Source of the DNA: Desulfobacterales bacterium S7086C20
GTDB lineage: Bacteria; Desulfobacterota; Desulfobacteria; Desulfobacterales; C00003060
Length of the DNA: 35,324 nt
NCBI GenBank assembly: GCA_001751075.1
Contig: MAVP01000008.1
Coordinates: 1 to 35,324 of the forward strand
Direction: 5' to 3'
Positions 16,768 through 26,410 of the stretch are shown here, one piece after another. The notes beneath the pieces are model-generated. The model worked only from the letters and a program-made list of their open reading frames with translations, ran no database searches and had not been told where the DNA came from. The position numbers were made by a program, and so were the translations under genes. Positions within the stretch are counted from its first letter, which is position 1. Every line of letters starts with the position of its first letter.

Positions 16768-17865
16768 ATGGAAAACATCACCAAAAAACGTGTGAAGCAC
16801 TTAAGGGAAAAGCTTAAAGATCAAGACTTTGATACTCTCCTTGTACTAAGTGATGAAAATCGGCGATATCTAAGCGGTTTTACCGGAAAAGACGGTCAAT
16901 TTGACGAATCGGCAGGAGCCCTTTTTATCAGCTCAACGGAGCAGTTGCTTGCCACTGATTCAAGATATGAAATGCAGGCGCAAAAAGAGGCCCCGCAATG
17001 TGAACTCTATCGCCACAAAAGGGGCTTAGCTCAAGCACTGCCTGAAATCCTTGAAATGCTCGGCACGAAACGCCTTGGCTTTGAAAGTGTGCGCCTTTCG
17101 TGTCAACAGTTTGAAAAGTTCAAGGAAGAGTTTAAAAAAAGGGGGGGCTCAGTTTCTTTTACTCCCACAGAAGGACTGGTAGAAGTGCTTCGGATGATCA
17201 AGGGACAAGAAGAATTAGAAGCTATACGACAATCCCTGGCTATCTCAGAATCTATCTTTGAAAACATTCGCAACAAACTGGAAAAAGGTAAAACTGAAAA
17301 GGAGTTGGCCTGGAACATTGAAAAGGCCATGCGGGAAAAGGGGGCAGAGGCAATCGCCTTCCCCACAATTGTCGCCTCTGGAGCTAATGCAGCATCTCCT
17401 CACGCCATACCAACGGATCGGTCTATTGAAGAGGGCGAACCTTTACTCTTTGATTGGGGATGCATCTTAAACGGTTATTGCTCCGACATATCAAGGACTA
17501 TTGTAATCGGCAACCCGGACGATACATTCAAAAAAGTCTATCAGGTAGTTCAAGATGCGCAATCGATGGCCATTGAGGCAATAAAACCCGGCATGTCTAC
17601 ACAAGCCGTAGACAAAATTGCAAGGCAACATATTGCCGCCAATGGGTTCGGCGACTATTTTGGCCATGGACTCGGACATGGAGTAGGCCTTGCCACACAC
17701 GAAAAGCCCCATCTCAGCCCCCATAAACCTACAAATCTTGAACTCGGCATGGTTACTACGGTTGAACCGGGGATTTATATTCCAGGATGGGGCGGTGTCA
17801 GACTCGAAAACATGGTTGTTGTGGAAGAGCACGGCGCTACCGTCCTGAACCGACTGCCGGTTTGA
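16768..17865 (+). CDS. pepQ: Xaa-Pro aminopeptidase/dipeptidase (M24 family)
   Basis: FPTIVASGANAASPHAIPTDRSIEEGEPLLFDWGCILNGYCSDISRTIVIG, GHGLGHGVGLATHEKPHLSP, TVEPGIYIPGWGGVRLENMVVV. Confidence 0.92.
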   Translation: MENITKKRVKHLREKLKDQDFDTLLVLSDENRRYLSGFTGKDGQFDESAGALFISSTEQLLATDSRYEMQAQKEAPQCELYRHKRGLAQALPEILEMLGTKRLGFESVRLSCQQFEKFKEEFKKRGGSVSFTPTEGLVEVLRMIKGQEELEAIRQSLAISESIFENIRNKLEKGKTEKELAWNIEKAMREKGAEAIAFPTIVASGANAASPHAIPTDRSIEEGEPLLFDWGCILNGYCSDISRTIVIGNPDDTFKKVYQVVQDAQSMAIEAIKPGMSTQAVDKIARQHIAANGFGDYFGHGLGHGVGLATHEKPHLSPHKPTNLELGMVTTVEPGIYIPGWGGVRLENMVVVEEHGATVLNRLPV

Positions 17866-17881
17866 TGTAAATGGACAGTCT

Positions 17882-18796
17882 ATGAAGAACAAACCAGAGC
17901 CAAGTAATTACGACAGCCTGGCAGATCAATTTATTAACTATCTAGTCGTTGAAAAAGGACTTTCCGACAATACTATCGCCTCCTATTCTTCTGACCTTGC
18001 CCTCTATCTCGATTTTCTCACCTCTCACGGTATAATAGACATAGCTGCTTCTGACACGGCCGTCATCCTAAAACACCTGATCGAGCTAAGAAACAGAGGC
18101 CTTGGTCCCCGAAGTCGCGCGAGACATTTGGTAACCCTTAGAGGATTCTATCGTTTCTTGGTCCAAGAAAAGGTAACTGATACGAATCCGGCCAAGTTGG
18201 TGGACCTTCCAAAGGGAGGCCGAAAACTACCCGATGTTTTGAAAATAGAAGATATTTCTCTACTTCTAGATACTCCGGAGGTTGCAAAGCCTTTGGATGT
18301 GCGAAATGCGGCAATGCTGGAGCTTCTTTATGCTGCAGGGCTCAGGGTTTCTGAACTAGTTAAACTTTGCATAATCGACGTTAACCTCGAAGCCTGTTTT
18401 GTTCGGGTTTTGGGAAAGGGATCAAAGGAACGGGTGGTACCCATCGGCCAGACAGCCAGAAAAAAGATTGATCTATATATCAAATCAGCCCGCCGTATTC
18501 TCTTAAAGGCAAAACTCAGCCCATATCTATTCGTAACACACTCAGCAAAGCCAATGACACGTCAAGGTTACTGGAAGATCCTAAAACAAACAGCGCTCAA
18601 GGCAGGTTTTTCACAAGATATTACGCCTCATACCCTACGACACTCCTTCGCAACCCATCTTCTAGAACGAGGGGCAGACCTGAGATCGGTCCAGGTTATG
18701 CTAGGCCACGCGGATATCAGCACAACTCAGATATACACACATGTGGCGCTTGAAAAACTCAAAGCCGTCCACACACAGTGCCATCCCAGAGGGTAG
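17882..18796 (+). CDS. xerD: Site-specific tyrosine recombinase XerD
   Basis: FINYLVVEKGLSDNTIASYSSDL, ELLYAAGLRVSELV, GKGSKERVVPIG, TPHTLRHSFATHLLERGADLRSVQVMLGHADISTTQIYTHV (R-H-R-H-Y set). Confidence 0.95.
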   Translation: MKNKPEPSNYDSLADQFINYLVVEKGLSDNTIASYSSDLALYLDFLTSHGIIDIAASDTAVILKHLIELRNRGLGPRSRARHLVTLRGFYRFLVQEKVTDTNPAKLVDLPKGGRKLPDVLKIEDISLLLDTPEVAKPLDVRNAAMLELLYAAGLRVSELVKLCIIDVNLEACFVRVLGKGSKERVVPIGQTARKKIDLYIKSARRILLKAKLSPYLFVTHSAKPMTRQGYWKILKQTALKAGFSQDITPHTLRHSFATHLLERGADLRSVQVMLGHADISTTQIYTHVALEKLKAVHTQCHPRG

Positions 18797-18964
18797 TAAG
18801 TAACCGTTCACAGGTTCAAAGCATTTCCCGCCTTGCCAGAGCTTATTGAGAGGTTACCCTGATACTAGCCAACTCAACTAAAATCATTGGCAATATTGGC
18901 AGAATATGTTATAGGCCGAAGCGAAGTTTGTTCGAGTAGTAAAAAGACTTTTTGAGAAACCATC

Positions 18965-19690
18965 ATGCTTAAAGCTGTTAGAGATTTTTCAGCAGGTTTT
19001 GGATTTCATATTAAAGGCATACGATTCGCTTGGAAACACCCTTCTTTGCTTGGCCTCGCATTGTTGCCCTTTATGGTAACCCTTTGCCTCTACATACTCT
19101 GTTTCTATCTCTTTTTACACAATGCCGATGATTTGCTGCGACTCGCCTGGGACCATGATCCGGGCAATTCCTCCCAGTATATCGGATGGCTTTACTGGAT
19201 CTACCTGCATATCGTCAAATATTTGCTTTACGCAATAGCGCTCATAGTCATGTTCTATACCTTTATTCTCTTTTCAAACATTTTGGCCTCCCCATTTTAT
19301 GACCACATTAGCATGAAATACGAAACGGATCACTATCACAGCAAGGAAAAGACGGGGGTACCTCTCGGTAAGCCGATATTCGTGGTCATGAAAGAAGAGG
19401 TAAAAAAAGTGACCTTCATGTTGGCCATTCCACTGGTTTTTATCTTCGTACCCATAATTGGGGGCTTTCTGAGTTTCTTGGTTGCTGCAGTTTTTATAGC
19501 TTGGGATTTTGTAGATTTTTCCCTCTCAAGAGATTGTCCCCTTCTGAAAGAGCGGATTAAGCGCGTGTGGCAATACAAGTTTCTTCTGATCGGATTTGGA
19601 TCTCCACTTCTGGTGCCTTTTGCCGGCCTACTGATCTTGCCATTTGCCATTTTGGGCTCAACGAGGCTGTATTATGAAAAAATAAAGTAA
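18965..19690 (+). CDS. EI24/CysZ-family membrane protein
   Basis: Start FSAGFGFHIKGIRFAWKHPSLLGLALLPF and LASPFYDHISMKYE...AVFIAWDFVDFSLSR resemble EI24 domain proteins; four or more TM stretches. Confidence 0.85.
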   Translation: MLKAVRDFSAGFGFHIKGIRFAWKHPSLLGLALLPFMVTLCLYILCFYLFLHNADDLLRLAWDHDPGNSSQYIGWLYWIYLHIVKYLLYAIALIVMFYTFILFSNILASPFYDHISMKYETDHYHSKEKTGVPLGKPIFVVMKEEVKKVTFMLAIPLVFIFVPIIGGFLSFLVAAVFIAWDFVDFSLSRDCPLLKERIKRVWQYKFLLIGFGSPLLVPFAGLLILPFAILGSTRLYYEKIK

Positions 19691-19709
19691 TAATATTAGG
19701 AGATTTTGG

Positions 19710-20891
19710 ATGGACCCACAATTTGAACTGGTTGAAAGCCTATCTGATCTTGATGCTATTGCCAGCAAACTGAGCACACAGAAACTCCTGGCCATTGATA
19801 TTGAGGCCGATTCCCTACATCACTATTTTCCAAAGGTATGTCTCATCCAGGTCTCTACGACAAAACAGACATTCATAATCGACCCGCTGGCTATACAGAC
19901 CGTAAAGCCTTTACATCAACTGCTGGAAAGAAAGGACATCAAGAAGCTGTTTCATGGGGCCGATTTTGATTTGCGTTCCCTCTTCCGCGATTATTCAATA
20001 AAAGTTAACAATATATTTGACACCATGATAGGCTCGCAATTCTTAGGTGAAAAAGAACCAGGCCTTGCTGCTGTGTTAAAAAAGCGTTTTGATGTTGATT
20101 TGAACAAACAATATCAAAAGGCTAATTGGTCAAAAAGACCCCTAAGTCACGATATGCTTGCTTATGCAGCTCATGATACAACTCACCTTTTCAGACTTTA
20201 TTCTGAAGTGAAGCAAGAGCTGAGTTCGAAAGAAAGACTGGGTTGGGTGGAAGAAGAGTGCAAGCGTCTATCTGTTGTGTGCACAACCACCACAAAACCA
20301 AGTCCGGCCGGGCAAGGAACAAACGGACAAATTCTTGATAACACTCCTCTATTTATACGTTTCAGTGGGGCCGGCGCCATGATACCGAGGGATTTGGCAG
20401 TACTTGAAAGACTCCTCAGGTTTCGCGATAGGCGAGCTATGGAACAAGACAAACCGCCTTTTAAGATCTTTGGAAATGTTCTCATCAAAGAGTTAGTCAA
20501 AGAAAAGCCTACAGAGCACTCAGAACTGAAAAAACTACGCCGTTTACCTCGCAATTTCATGAAACGCTACGCAAAAGGGACATTGGCGGCCATCAAAACA
20601 GGTTTGGCTATGCAAAAAGATCATTTGCCCTCCTATCCAAAGATACCCCGTCCGCCCAAGAACCTACCAAAGCAGGCTCGGTTAAAGAAATTGAAAAAGT
20701 GGCGTAAGACGAAGGCTTCACAACTTGAGATATATCCTGGTTTGATCTGTAACAACAATTTACTTAATACGCTTGCGGAAAAGAACCCAGCACATATCGA
20801 TGACTTGAAAGAAGTAACGCAAATGCGGATATGGCAAATGGAGGTCTTCGGAAAAGAGATTGTCGATGTGTTAAGCCGGAGTGAAACATGA
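19710..20891 (+). CDS. rnd: Ribonuclease D (3'-5' exonuclease + HRDC)
   Basis: LAIDIEADSLHHYFPKVCLIQVST, LFHGADFDLRSLFRDY, IFDTMIGSQFLGEKEPGLAAVLKKRF, YAAHDTTHLFRLY. Confidence 0.92.
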   Translation: MDPQFELVESLSDLDAIASKLSTQKLLAIDIEADSLHHYFPKVCLIQVSTTKQTFIIDPLAIQTVKPLHQLLERKDIKKLFHGADFDLRSLFRDYSIKVNNIFDTMIGSQFLGEKEPGLAAVLKKRFDVDLNKQYQKANWSKRPLSHDMLAYAAHDTTHLFRLYSEVKQELSSKERLGWVEEECKRLSVVCTTTTKPSPAGQGTNGQILDNTPLFIRFSGAGAMIPRDLAVLERLLRFRDRRAMEQDKPPFKIFGNVLIKELVKEKPTEHSELKKLRRLPRNFMKRYAKGTLAAIKTGLAMQKDHLPSYPKIPRPPKNLPKQARLKKLKKWRKTKASQLEIYPGLICNNNLLNTLAEKNPAHIDDLKEVTQMRIWQMEVFGKEIVDVLSRSET

Positions 20892-21310
20892 TGGAAAAAA
20901 ACGTAAAAAATGCGATTTTTCGAAAGGTAAGTGAGGAACCCTTTGCCCAAAAGCTGGGTCTTGAACTTATTGAGCTTGACGATGGACATTCTGTTGTAGA
21001 AATGACATTTACAGAAGATGTGAAAAACATCTTTGGGATGGCCCATGGTGGCGCCATCTTTGGTCTCATTGACGAGGCCTTTGAGACCGCCGCAAACTCA
21101 CACGGGACAATAGCAGTTGCCCTTAATATGAATATTACGTACATGACATCGCCTTCACCAGGCGCACGATTGCGTGCAGAGGCCAAGGAGATCAACATAA
21201 CCTTTCGCACAGGAACTTATGACATCAGCGTAACGGACGACGAGGAAAGACTCATTGCCTCTTGCCAGGCGGTTGTGTATAGGAAAAACAAAAAACTGCC
21301 ATTTCTGTAG
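20888..21310 (+). CDS. Hotdog-fold thioesterase (PaaI-like)
   Basis: DVKNIFGMAHGGAIFGLIDEAFETAAN...LNMNITYMTSPSPGARLRAEAKEI; 4-nt ATGA overlap with rnd. Confidence 0.9.
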   Translation: MMEKNVKNAIFRKVSEEPFAQKLGLELIELDDGHSVVEMTFTEDVKNIFGMAHGGAIFGLIDEAFETAANSHGTIAVALNMNITYMTSPSPGARLRAEAKEINITFRTGTYDISVTDDEERLIASCQAVVYRKNKKLPFL

Positions 21311-21385
21311 GTTCTCAATAACCTCGGCTGAGCTCATTATTTCTGACCTGGCCCAGAGGACCAGGATTTCTATGTCACATCAAAG

Positions 21386-22717
21386 ATGATTCCGCGCATC
21401 GCCCCCATAACTATGGTCCTTTCAGGCCTGGCAACAGTCCTGATAACCTTTTACGGCGCCGTAAACTATATCTCCCCTTTTTATGACCATACCTACATTT
21501 TTGCCTGGTACGGTCTAATAGTCTTTCTTGATGGCCTTCTTTGGTGGAGATGGGATGAAAGTCTTATCTTTAAAAAGCCACGAGAGTTTATTACACTTCT
21601 CTTCTGGTCGGCTGTTTTTTGGTTCTTCTTTGAAATATGGAATCTTCACCTGAAAAACTGGTATTTCGTAGGAGCTCCACATGAAGGTTTGTGGTCACAT
21701 ATCGAAGCATACATTGATTTTGCAACGGTTTTGCCCGGGATGTTCCTGGTATACCGACTTCTCTCAAGGCTGAAAATCCCAGGGAATATACTGACCAAGG
21801 GACTCCCCGGAAAGAAAATGATCAAGGTCTCTGTCTTTATCGGGGTTGTGATGCTGCTACTTCCCATGGCCTATCCAGACTACTTCTATCCCTTTGTGTG
21901 GGGTGCATTCATCTTTTTGTTGGAACCACTTTGTGCGACTTACAAAGCGCCTTCATTGCTTAAAGACCTCGAAAACGGCAAGTGGTCTAGGATTGTTCGT
22001 CTCCTATTAGCCGGACTTCTTTCTGGAGGCTACTGGGAACTGTGTAACTTTTGGTCCATGGAAAAATGGATTTATACGGTCCCTTTTTTTTCCCAAGGTA
22101 AACTCTTTGAAATGCCCTATCTTGGATTCCTTGGTTTCCCTCTTTTCTGCGTAGAATGCTTTGTTATGATAAATGCCGTTTATCTCCTTCGAGGCGGCAA
22201 ACATTGGGACGAAGGATTAGCAAAACCAATAAAAACAACGCTACGTTTAAGGACTTTGTACTTGGTAATGATTCCCATAGGTCTGTTTATTGCCGAATGG
22301 TCCTACCAACAGATGCAATACCATACTGTTGACAGTCACGCGGAGTCTCTGGAGCAAATACTTAAAGATATTAGTCCCTGGGAGGCTGCCACGTTATCTC
22401 GGAAGGGCTGGCGCTATGGTGAGCAAGTTCTTGAAAACTGGCAAGAAGCGAAGGCATCGATCAGCACACCTTTTCGCAGTCCTTTCAGGCAGCGCTTAGA
22501 GCTTGCCGGTCTTCTGCACATGGGGTCGGCCAATGCCAGACTTTTGGAGAGTATCGGCATCCATTCACGCAAAGAACTGACAAGACATGAACCAGACGAG
22601 CTTTTTTTAAGTCTTAACAGAGCCAATGAAGAATTGCGGCTTCGCCGATCACCACTAATGAAACGCCGCATCATTGCTTGGATTGCCGGAGCAAAACGCA
22701 GATCAGCGCTATATTAA
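21386..22717 (+). CDS. Multi-pass membrane protein with C-terminal helix-hairpin-helix (DUF4332-like) domain
   Basis: Many hydrophobic segments in residues ~1-310; C-terminus LAGLLHMGSANARLLESIGIHSRKELTRHEPDELFLSLNRANEELRLRRSPLMKRRIIAWIAGAKR resembles HhH/DUF4332. Confidence 0.7.
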   Translation: MIPRIAPITMVLSGLATVLITFYGAVNYISPFYDHTYIFAWYGLIVFLDGLLWWRWDESLIFKKPREFITLLFWSAVFWFFFEIWNLHLKNWYFVGAPHEGLWSHIEAYIDFATVLPGMFLVYRLLSRLKIPGNILTKGLPGKKMIKVSVFIGVVMLLLPMAYPDYFYPFVWGAFIFLLEPLCATYKAPSLLKDLENGKWSRIVRLLLAGLLSGGYWELCNFWSMEKWIYTVPFFSQGKLFEMPYLGFLGFPLFCVECFVMINAVYLLRGGKHWDEGLAKPIKTTLRLRTLYLVMIPIGLFIAEWSYQQMQYHTVDSHAESLEQILKDISPWEAATLSRKGWRYGEQVLENWQEAKASISTPFRSPFRQRLELAGLLHMGSANARLLESIGIHSRKELTRHEPDELFLSLNRANEELRLRRSPLMKRRIIAWIAGAKRRSALY

Positions 22718-22747
22718 AAAAAGTTATGTTACCCAAACTTCAGCGCA

Positions 22748-23761
22748 TCACAGAAGACTGAGTTCTACGCCATCGAGCGCTTCTTTGGCCTCATTGAACT
22801 CGGGAGCCAGTCTCAGGGCATGCCTGAAATGTGACACGGCTTTTTTGGGATTGTTCATGTCAATATGGACGCGACCGATATTGTAATATATGTGAGGGGC
22901 ATCAGGGTGGACCTTCAATGCCTTTTCGTAGTGTGTAAGGGCCCCGGCCAAATCCCCCCTTTTTCGATAAATAACACCAAGGTTGTTATAGACATTCACT
23001 GTGTCAGGCTGAAGTTCAAGGATTTCGTGTAGTATCTGTTCCGCATTTTCATCCTTTTCACTGCTCATATAGATCTTAGCGGCCTGTTGCAGACACTCCT
23101 CAGCTTTTCCAGGCTCTCCCAATTCCTTGTAGGCTCGCCCCATAGCCTCATAGGCTTTTGCAAAAAAACGGTCAAGCTGCGTAGCCTTTGTGAAGGCCTC
23201 TATGCCTTCCTGATAGAGCCCTTGGGCTGTTTTTATGTAACCGATATTGTAATAGGCTTCAGCGGTTTCACCCTCCCTAAGCATCTCCTGAAAGACCTCT
23301 AGAGCATTTTCTTGTTCACCATTTTCAAGAAGCTCCATGCCCTTCTCAAGAGAAACCTCTTCTTTGCTGGGAGGACGCTCACCTGTCATTTCCTTCATAG
23401 CCAACACTTTATTCTTGATTGATTCCACAGTAAAGGGCCTTACTAAAAGGCCACTTACACCTGCCATACCGGCTTCAATAACCTTGGTCTTGTTAAAGGA
23501 AGAATCCGAGAGGAAGAAAGGTAGATTGACATATCTGTCATCGTTTCGGACAATCTTAAGAAGGGCGAGACCCGACATCTCCGGCATCTCCCATGCGGAA
23601 AAAACACAACCAAAGTCTCTTACCTTGAGCATTGCCCAGGCCTTGCTTGCAGTAGCCACCGTGTAGACATCGTCGTATCCAAGGTACTTGAGCGTATCCT
23701 TGAACTCCCGGAGCGCTACTTCATTATCATCTATAACGAGAAAGAACGTGGCTGTATTCAT
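22748..23761 (-). CDS. Degenerate receiver (pseudo-REC) domain fused to TPRs
   Basis: FFLVIDDNEVALREFKDTLKYLGYDDVYTVATASKAWAMLKVRDFGCVFSAWEMPEMSGLALLKIVR...GLLVRPFTVESIKNKV then TPRs (AEAYYNIGYIKTAQGLYQEGIEAFTKATQLDRFFAKAYEAMG...). Confidence 0.85.
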   Translation of the reverse strand: MNTATFFLVIDDNEVALREFKDTLKYLGYDDVYTVATASKAWAMLKVRDFGCVFSAWEMPEMSGLALLKIVRNDDRYVNLPFFLSDSSFNKTKVIEAGMAGVSGLLVRPFTVESIKNKVLAMKEMTGERPPSKEEVSLEKGMELLENGEQENALEVFQEMLREGETAEAYYNIGYIKTAQGLYQEGIEAFTKATQLDRFFAKAYEAMGRAYKELGEPGKAEECLQQAAKIYMSSEKDENAEQILHEILELQPDTVNVYNNLGVIYRKRGDLAGALTHYEKALKVHPDAPHIYYNIGRVHIDMNNPKKAVSHFRHALRLAPEFNEAKEALDGVELSLL

Positions 23762-23884
23762 AGTATCCTTTCGGCTAAAGATAGGTCTTATATTTCTGCA
23801 TTATCAGACCTGGAAAAACAAATCAACAAAAGATCATCATATAATGCTGGAAAAATCACCATTATCCTAGTAAACTAAAATATC

Positions 23885-24502
23885 ATGAAAGATGAAGAGA
23901 AACAAACAGAAGAGGACAACAAACAAGCGCAAGGCTCAAACGACGAAGAAGGCCTGGAGCTTGACAAACTTCACACTTCTCCGCAGCTGCCTGCAAAAGC
24001 CTCTGCGGCTCTAACACCTGCAAATGATGAAACTGAGGCTGATGAGGTCAAACCTCCCCCAAAAAAAGCTGGAAACTTCTGGAAGGGCTTTGCTGACATC
24101 GCCAAAGATAAGGCATTTATCATTTCCATACTCGCAGGGATCGTAATATCGGCTATTGTATTGTTGGTCCCTTTTAAAAAGCTCTTCTTGGGTGCCGGAA
24201 GCCCTAATGATGAACCTGTCGGAAAAATAGTCTACACAGTTTCGTCTTATCTCGGTTTCAGACACAATATAAAATTTAGGCTTTCAATAGACTATGTAAA
24301 TATGGAAGAAAGAAGGACTTTCATGCGCAAATTGCCAAAACTTAAAGAAGCCTTGGCAAGTACAGGAAATCTTTTGGAAGTAAAAAAAGCCGTCGCGGAA
24401 AAAAATCTTAATTTCCTGGAAAGGCACGTCCTGACACTTATCCGTGACACCATCGGTGCCCCGCCGGAAAGATTGCACGTAGAACAGTTGCGTTTGGACT
24501 AA
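23885..24502 (+). CDS. Hypothetical protein, acidic N-terminus plus single TM helix
   Basis: Intact ORF between annotated genes with TM AFIISILAGIVISAIVLLVPF; next gene begins 2 nt after its stop. Confidence 0.6.
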   Translation: MKDEEKQTEEDNKQAQGSNDEEGLELDKLHTSPQLPAKASAALTPANDETEADEVKPPPKKAGNFWKGFADIAKDKAFIISILAGIVISAIVLLVPFKKLFLGAGSPNDEPVGKIVYTVSSYLGFRHNIKFRLSIDYVNMEERRTFMRKLPKLKEALASTGNLLEVKKAVAEKNLNFLERHVLTLIRDTIGAPPERLHVEQLRLD

Positions 24503-24503
24503 A

Positions 24504-25529
24504 ATGAAACAAAACCAAGATCTAGCATCCATTTTCTCCACCGTCCTGTTGCTCATCCTTATCTCCTCTAATACTGCTTTTGCACAAAATCCCGTCAACA
24601 AGGCAGAAGAATTCATGCAGAAGGAAAAATTTATCAACGCTATTAAACTCCTAAAAAAGGAACTAAAAGAAGACCCCGAAAATGCGGAAATACATTTTCA
24701 ACTAGGTACTTGTTACGTCAGCACCGGCTACTATGCAGAAGCCAACAAGCTTTTCCTCGGCTCTATCCGCCTTAACCCGGATTATGCGAAGAAGGTTGGC
24801 ATCTTATATCTTAACGTTGCAATCAAAGAACTGAGAAAGGGTAACATTCGAAAGAGCCGAATCCTATTCCAGAAAGCCATCAAGTCACATGATGGCCTCA
24901 GAAAGGTTGCGGCCAAAGAAGCTTTTCACCAGGGCGAACGTCTTTTTTATGCGGGAAAATATGACCAGGCAGACGCAAGGTTTTCGGTGGCAAATTCCAT
25001 CGACGATTCGTATGCGGATAAGATCTGTGATATGTATTTCGATCTCGGAAACTCTCTTCCCGAGCAAAAGTGTCTCAATTTTTACAGTATCGCCGCCTGG
25101 TACTGTAGAAAGCACGATGAAGAGATTGGTATCCGACTACTGAAAATAGCCAAAAGTCATACTTCAAAAGAGTCCGTCGAAAAGTTTAAGTCCGAAGCTG
25201 CAAAGTATGTTAGCAGAGAAACCATTGAAACAGTCTTTCCGAACCCTTCTTGGAAGACAGTTCACACCTACTCTTACATTGGTAAGGGCTTTACAAATAA
25301 CAATGATATAAAATATCAGGTCCCCACCGTCAAGTTTGGAGAACAGGTCAAGCCAGGAGACCGTCTTGTTGTAGAAGCCGATGGGGCCTTTAAGATTTGG
25401 GATGCTGGCTGGGAAGAATATGTGTCCCGTTGTGAGATCATATTCAAAAACACAATACAGGGGGAATACTTTTACGTTCAGGGACCAAAGGATCGAAGGA
25501 TAGTTGTGAAAGTCCAAAGGTATTATTGA
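24504..25529 (+). CDS. Secreted/periplasmic TPR-containing hypothetical protein
   Basis: Signal peptide-like LASIFSTVLLLILISSNTAFAQ; TPRs KAEEFMQKEKFINAIKLLKKELKEDPENAEIHFQLGTCYVSTGYYAEANKLFLGSIRLNPDY. Confidence 0.7.
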   Translation: MKQNQDLASIFSTVLLLILISSNTAFAQNPVNKAEEFMQKEKFINAIKLLKKELKEDPENAEIHFQLGTCYVSTGYYAEANKLFLGSIRLNPDYAKKVGILYLNVAIKELRKGNIRKSRILFQKAIKSHDGLRKVAAKEAFHQGERLFYAGKYDQADARFSVANSIDDSYADKICDMYFDLGNSLPEQKCLNFYSIAAWYCRKHDEEIGIRLLKIAKSHTSKESVEKFKSEAAKYVSRETIETVFPNPSWKTVHTYSYIGKGFTNNNDIKYQVPTVKFGEQVKPGDRLVVEADGAFKIWDAGWEEYVSRCEIIFKNTIQGEYFYVQGPKDRRIVVKVQRYY

Positions 25530-26410
25530 TGATCAAAGTCGGAGCCTCTGAACGTGGGGCCACACAGTTGCAACATATAACAAAGGCCGTCATCCCTGCC
25601 GCCGGTTTGGGGACACGTCTGGCGCCGCTAACCAGATATATGCCTAAAGAGCTCTTGCCGGTAGGTGGAAAACCGATGATACAGTATACCATAGAATCAT
25701 ATATGGCTTCAGGAATATCCACCCTCTACATAGTGGTCAGTCCCGAGAAAGCAAGCCTTCGAAACTTCATTACAGGCGATTGGTCACCGCCCTATCTTCC
25801 CTTCCGGCGAAACAACCGGTTTTATGACAAAGTAGCGCAATGTAACATAACGTTTCTCGTCCAAGAACAACCAAACGGTGTCGCCGACGCGGTTGCACTG
25901 GCCAAGGACTTTATTGGCAACGAACCCTTCGCTTGTATCATGCCGGACTGCCTTCTCTTTGGACAGGTTCCCTTTGCACAACAACTCATAGATGTTTATG
26001 AAAACTACGGCAGAAACCTGATCGGCACAACCTTGATATCAGGCAATGACACACGACGTTTTGGAAATGTTGGTGTACTGGAAACTGAACCACTCGATGA
26101 GCGCACGATTTCCATCACTTCCCTTTCACCAAAGAAGGACAACCCTTTGTGCGCTGACCGAAAGCAAAAGCTCCTCAAGGGATTTGGGGGAGGGATATAT
26201 CTTCCGGAGTATTTCAACCTGGCAGTGCCTGCCTGTCCGAATACCAAAGGTGAAGTCGATGATGTACCAATCCATCACGCAATGATCAACAATGACGGAC
26301 TCCTTGGCGTCATTCTCAAAGGCACCGCCTTTGATGCTGGTCACCCTCTTGGGTTTCGCGCCGCGGTCCATTTTGCAGGCCGTCGATTAATATCTTCTGA
26401 CGCCCTATGA
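25526..26410 (+). CDS. galU: UTP-glucose-1-phosphate uridylyltransferase family nucleotidyltransferase
   Basis: TKAVIPAAGLGTRLAPLTRYMPKELLPVGGKPMIQYTIESYMASGI; start may be ATG at 25529 rather than TTG at 25526. Confidence 0.82.
   Translation: MMIKVGASERGATQLQHITKAVIPAAGLGTRLAPLTRYMPKELLPVGGKPMIQYTIESYMASGISTLYIVVSPEKASLRNFITGDWSPPYLPFRRNNRFYDKVAQCNITFLVQEQPNGVADAVALAKDFIGNEPFACIMPDCLLFGQVPFAQQLIDVYENYGRNLIGTTLISGNDTRRFGNVGVLETEPLDERTISITSLSPKKDNPLCADRKQKLLKGFGGGIYLPEYFNLAVPACPNTKGEVDDVPIHHAMINNDGLLGVILKGTAFDAGHPLGFRAAVHFAGRRLISSDAL

Noticed and set aside
18797-18964. Possible RNA gene or R-type element between xerD and the EI24 gene
   Set aside because: Contains AGTAAAAAGACTTTTTGAG reminiscent of the R termini, but no paired outer arms or tRNA-like fold seen.
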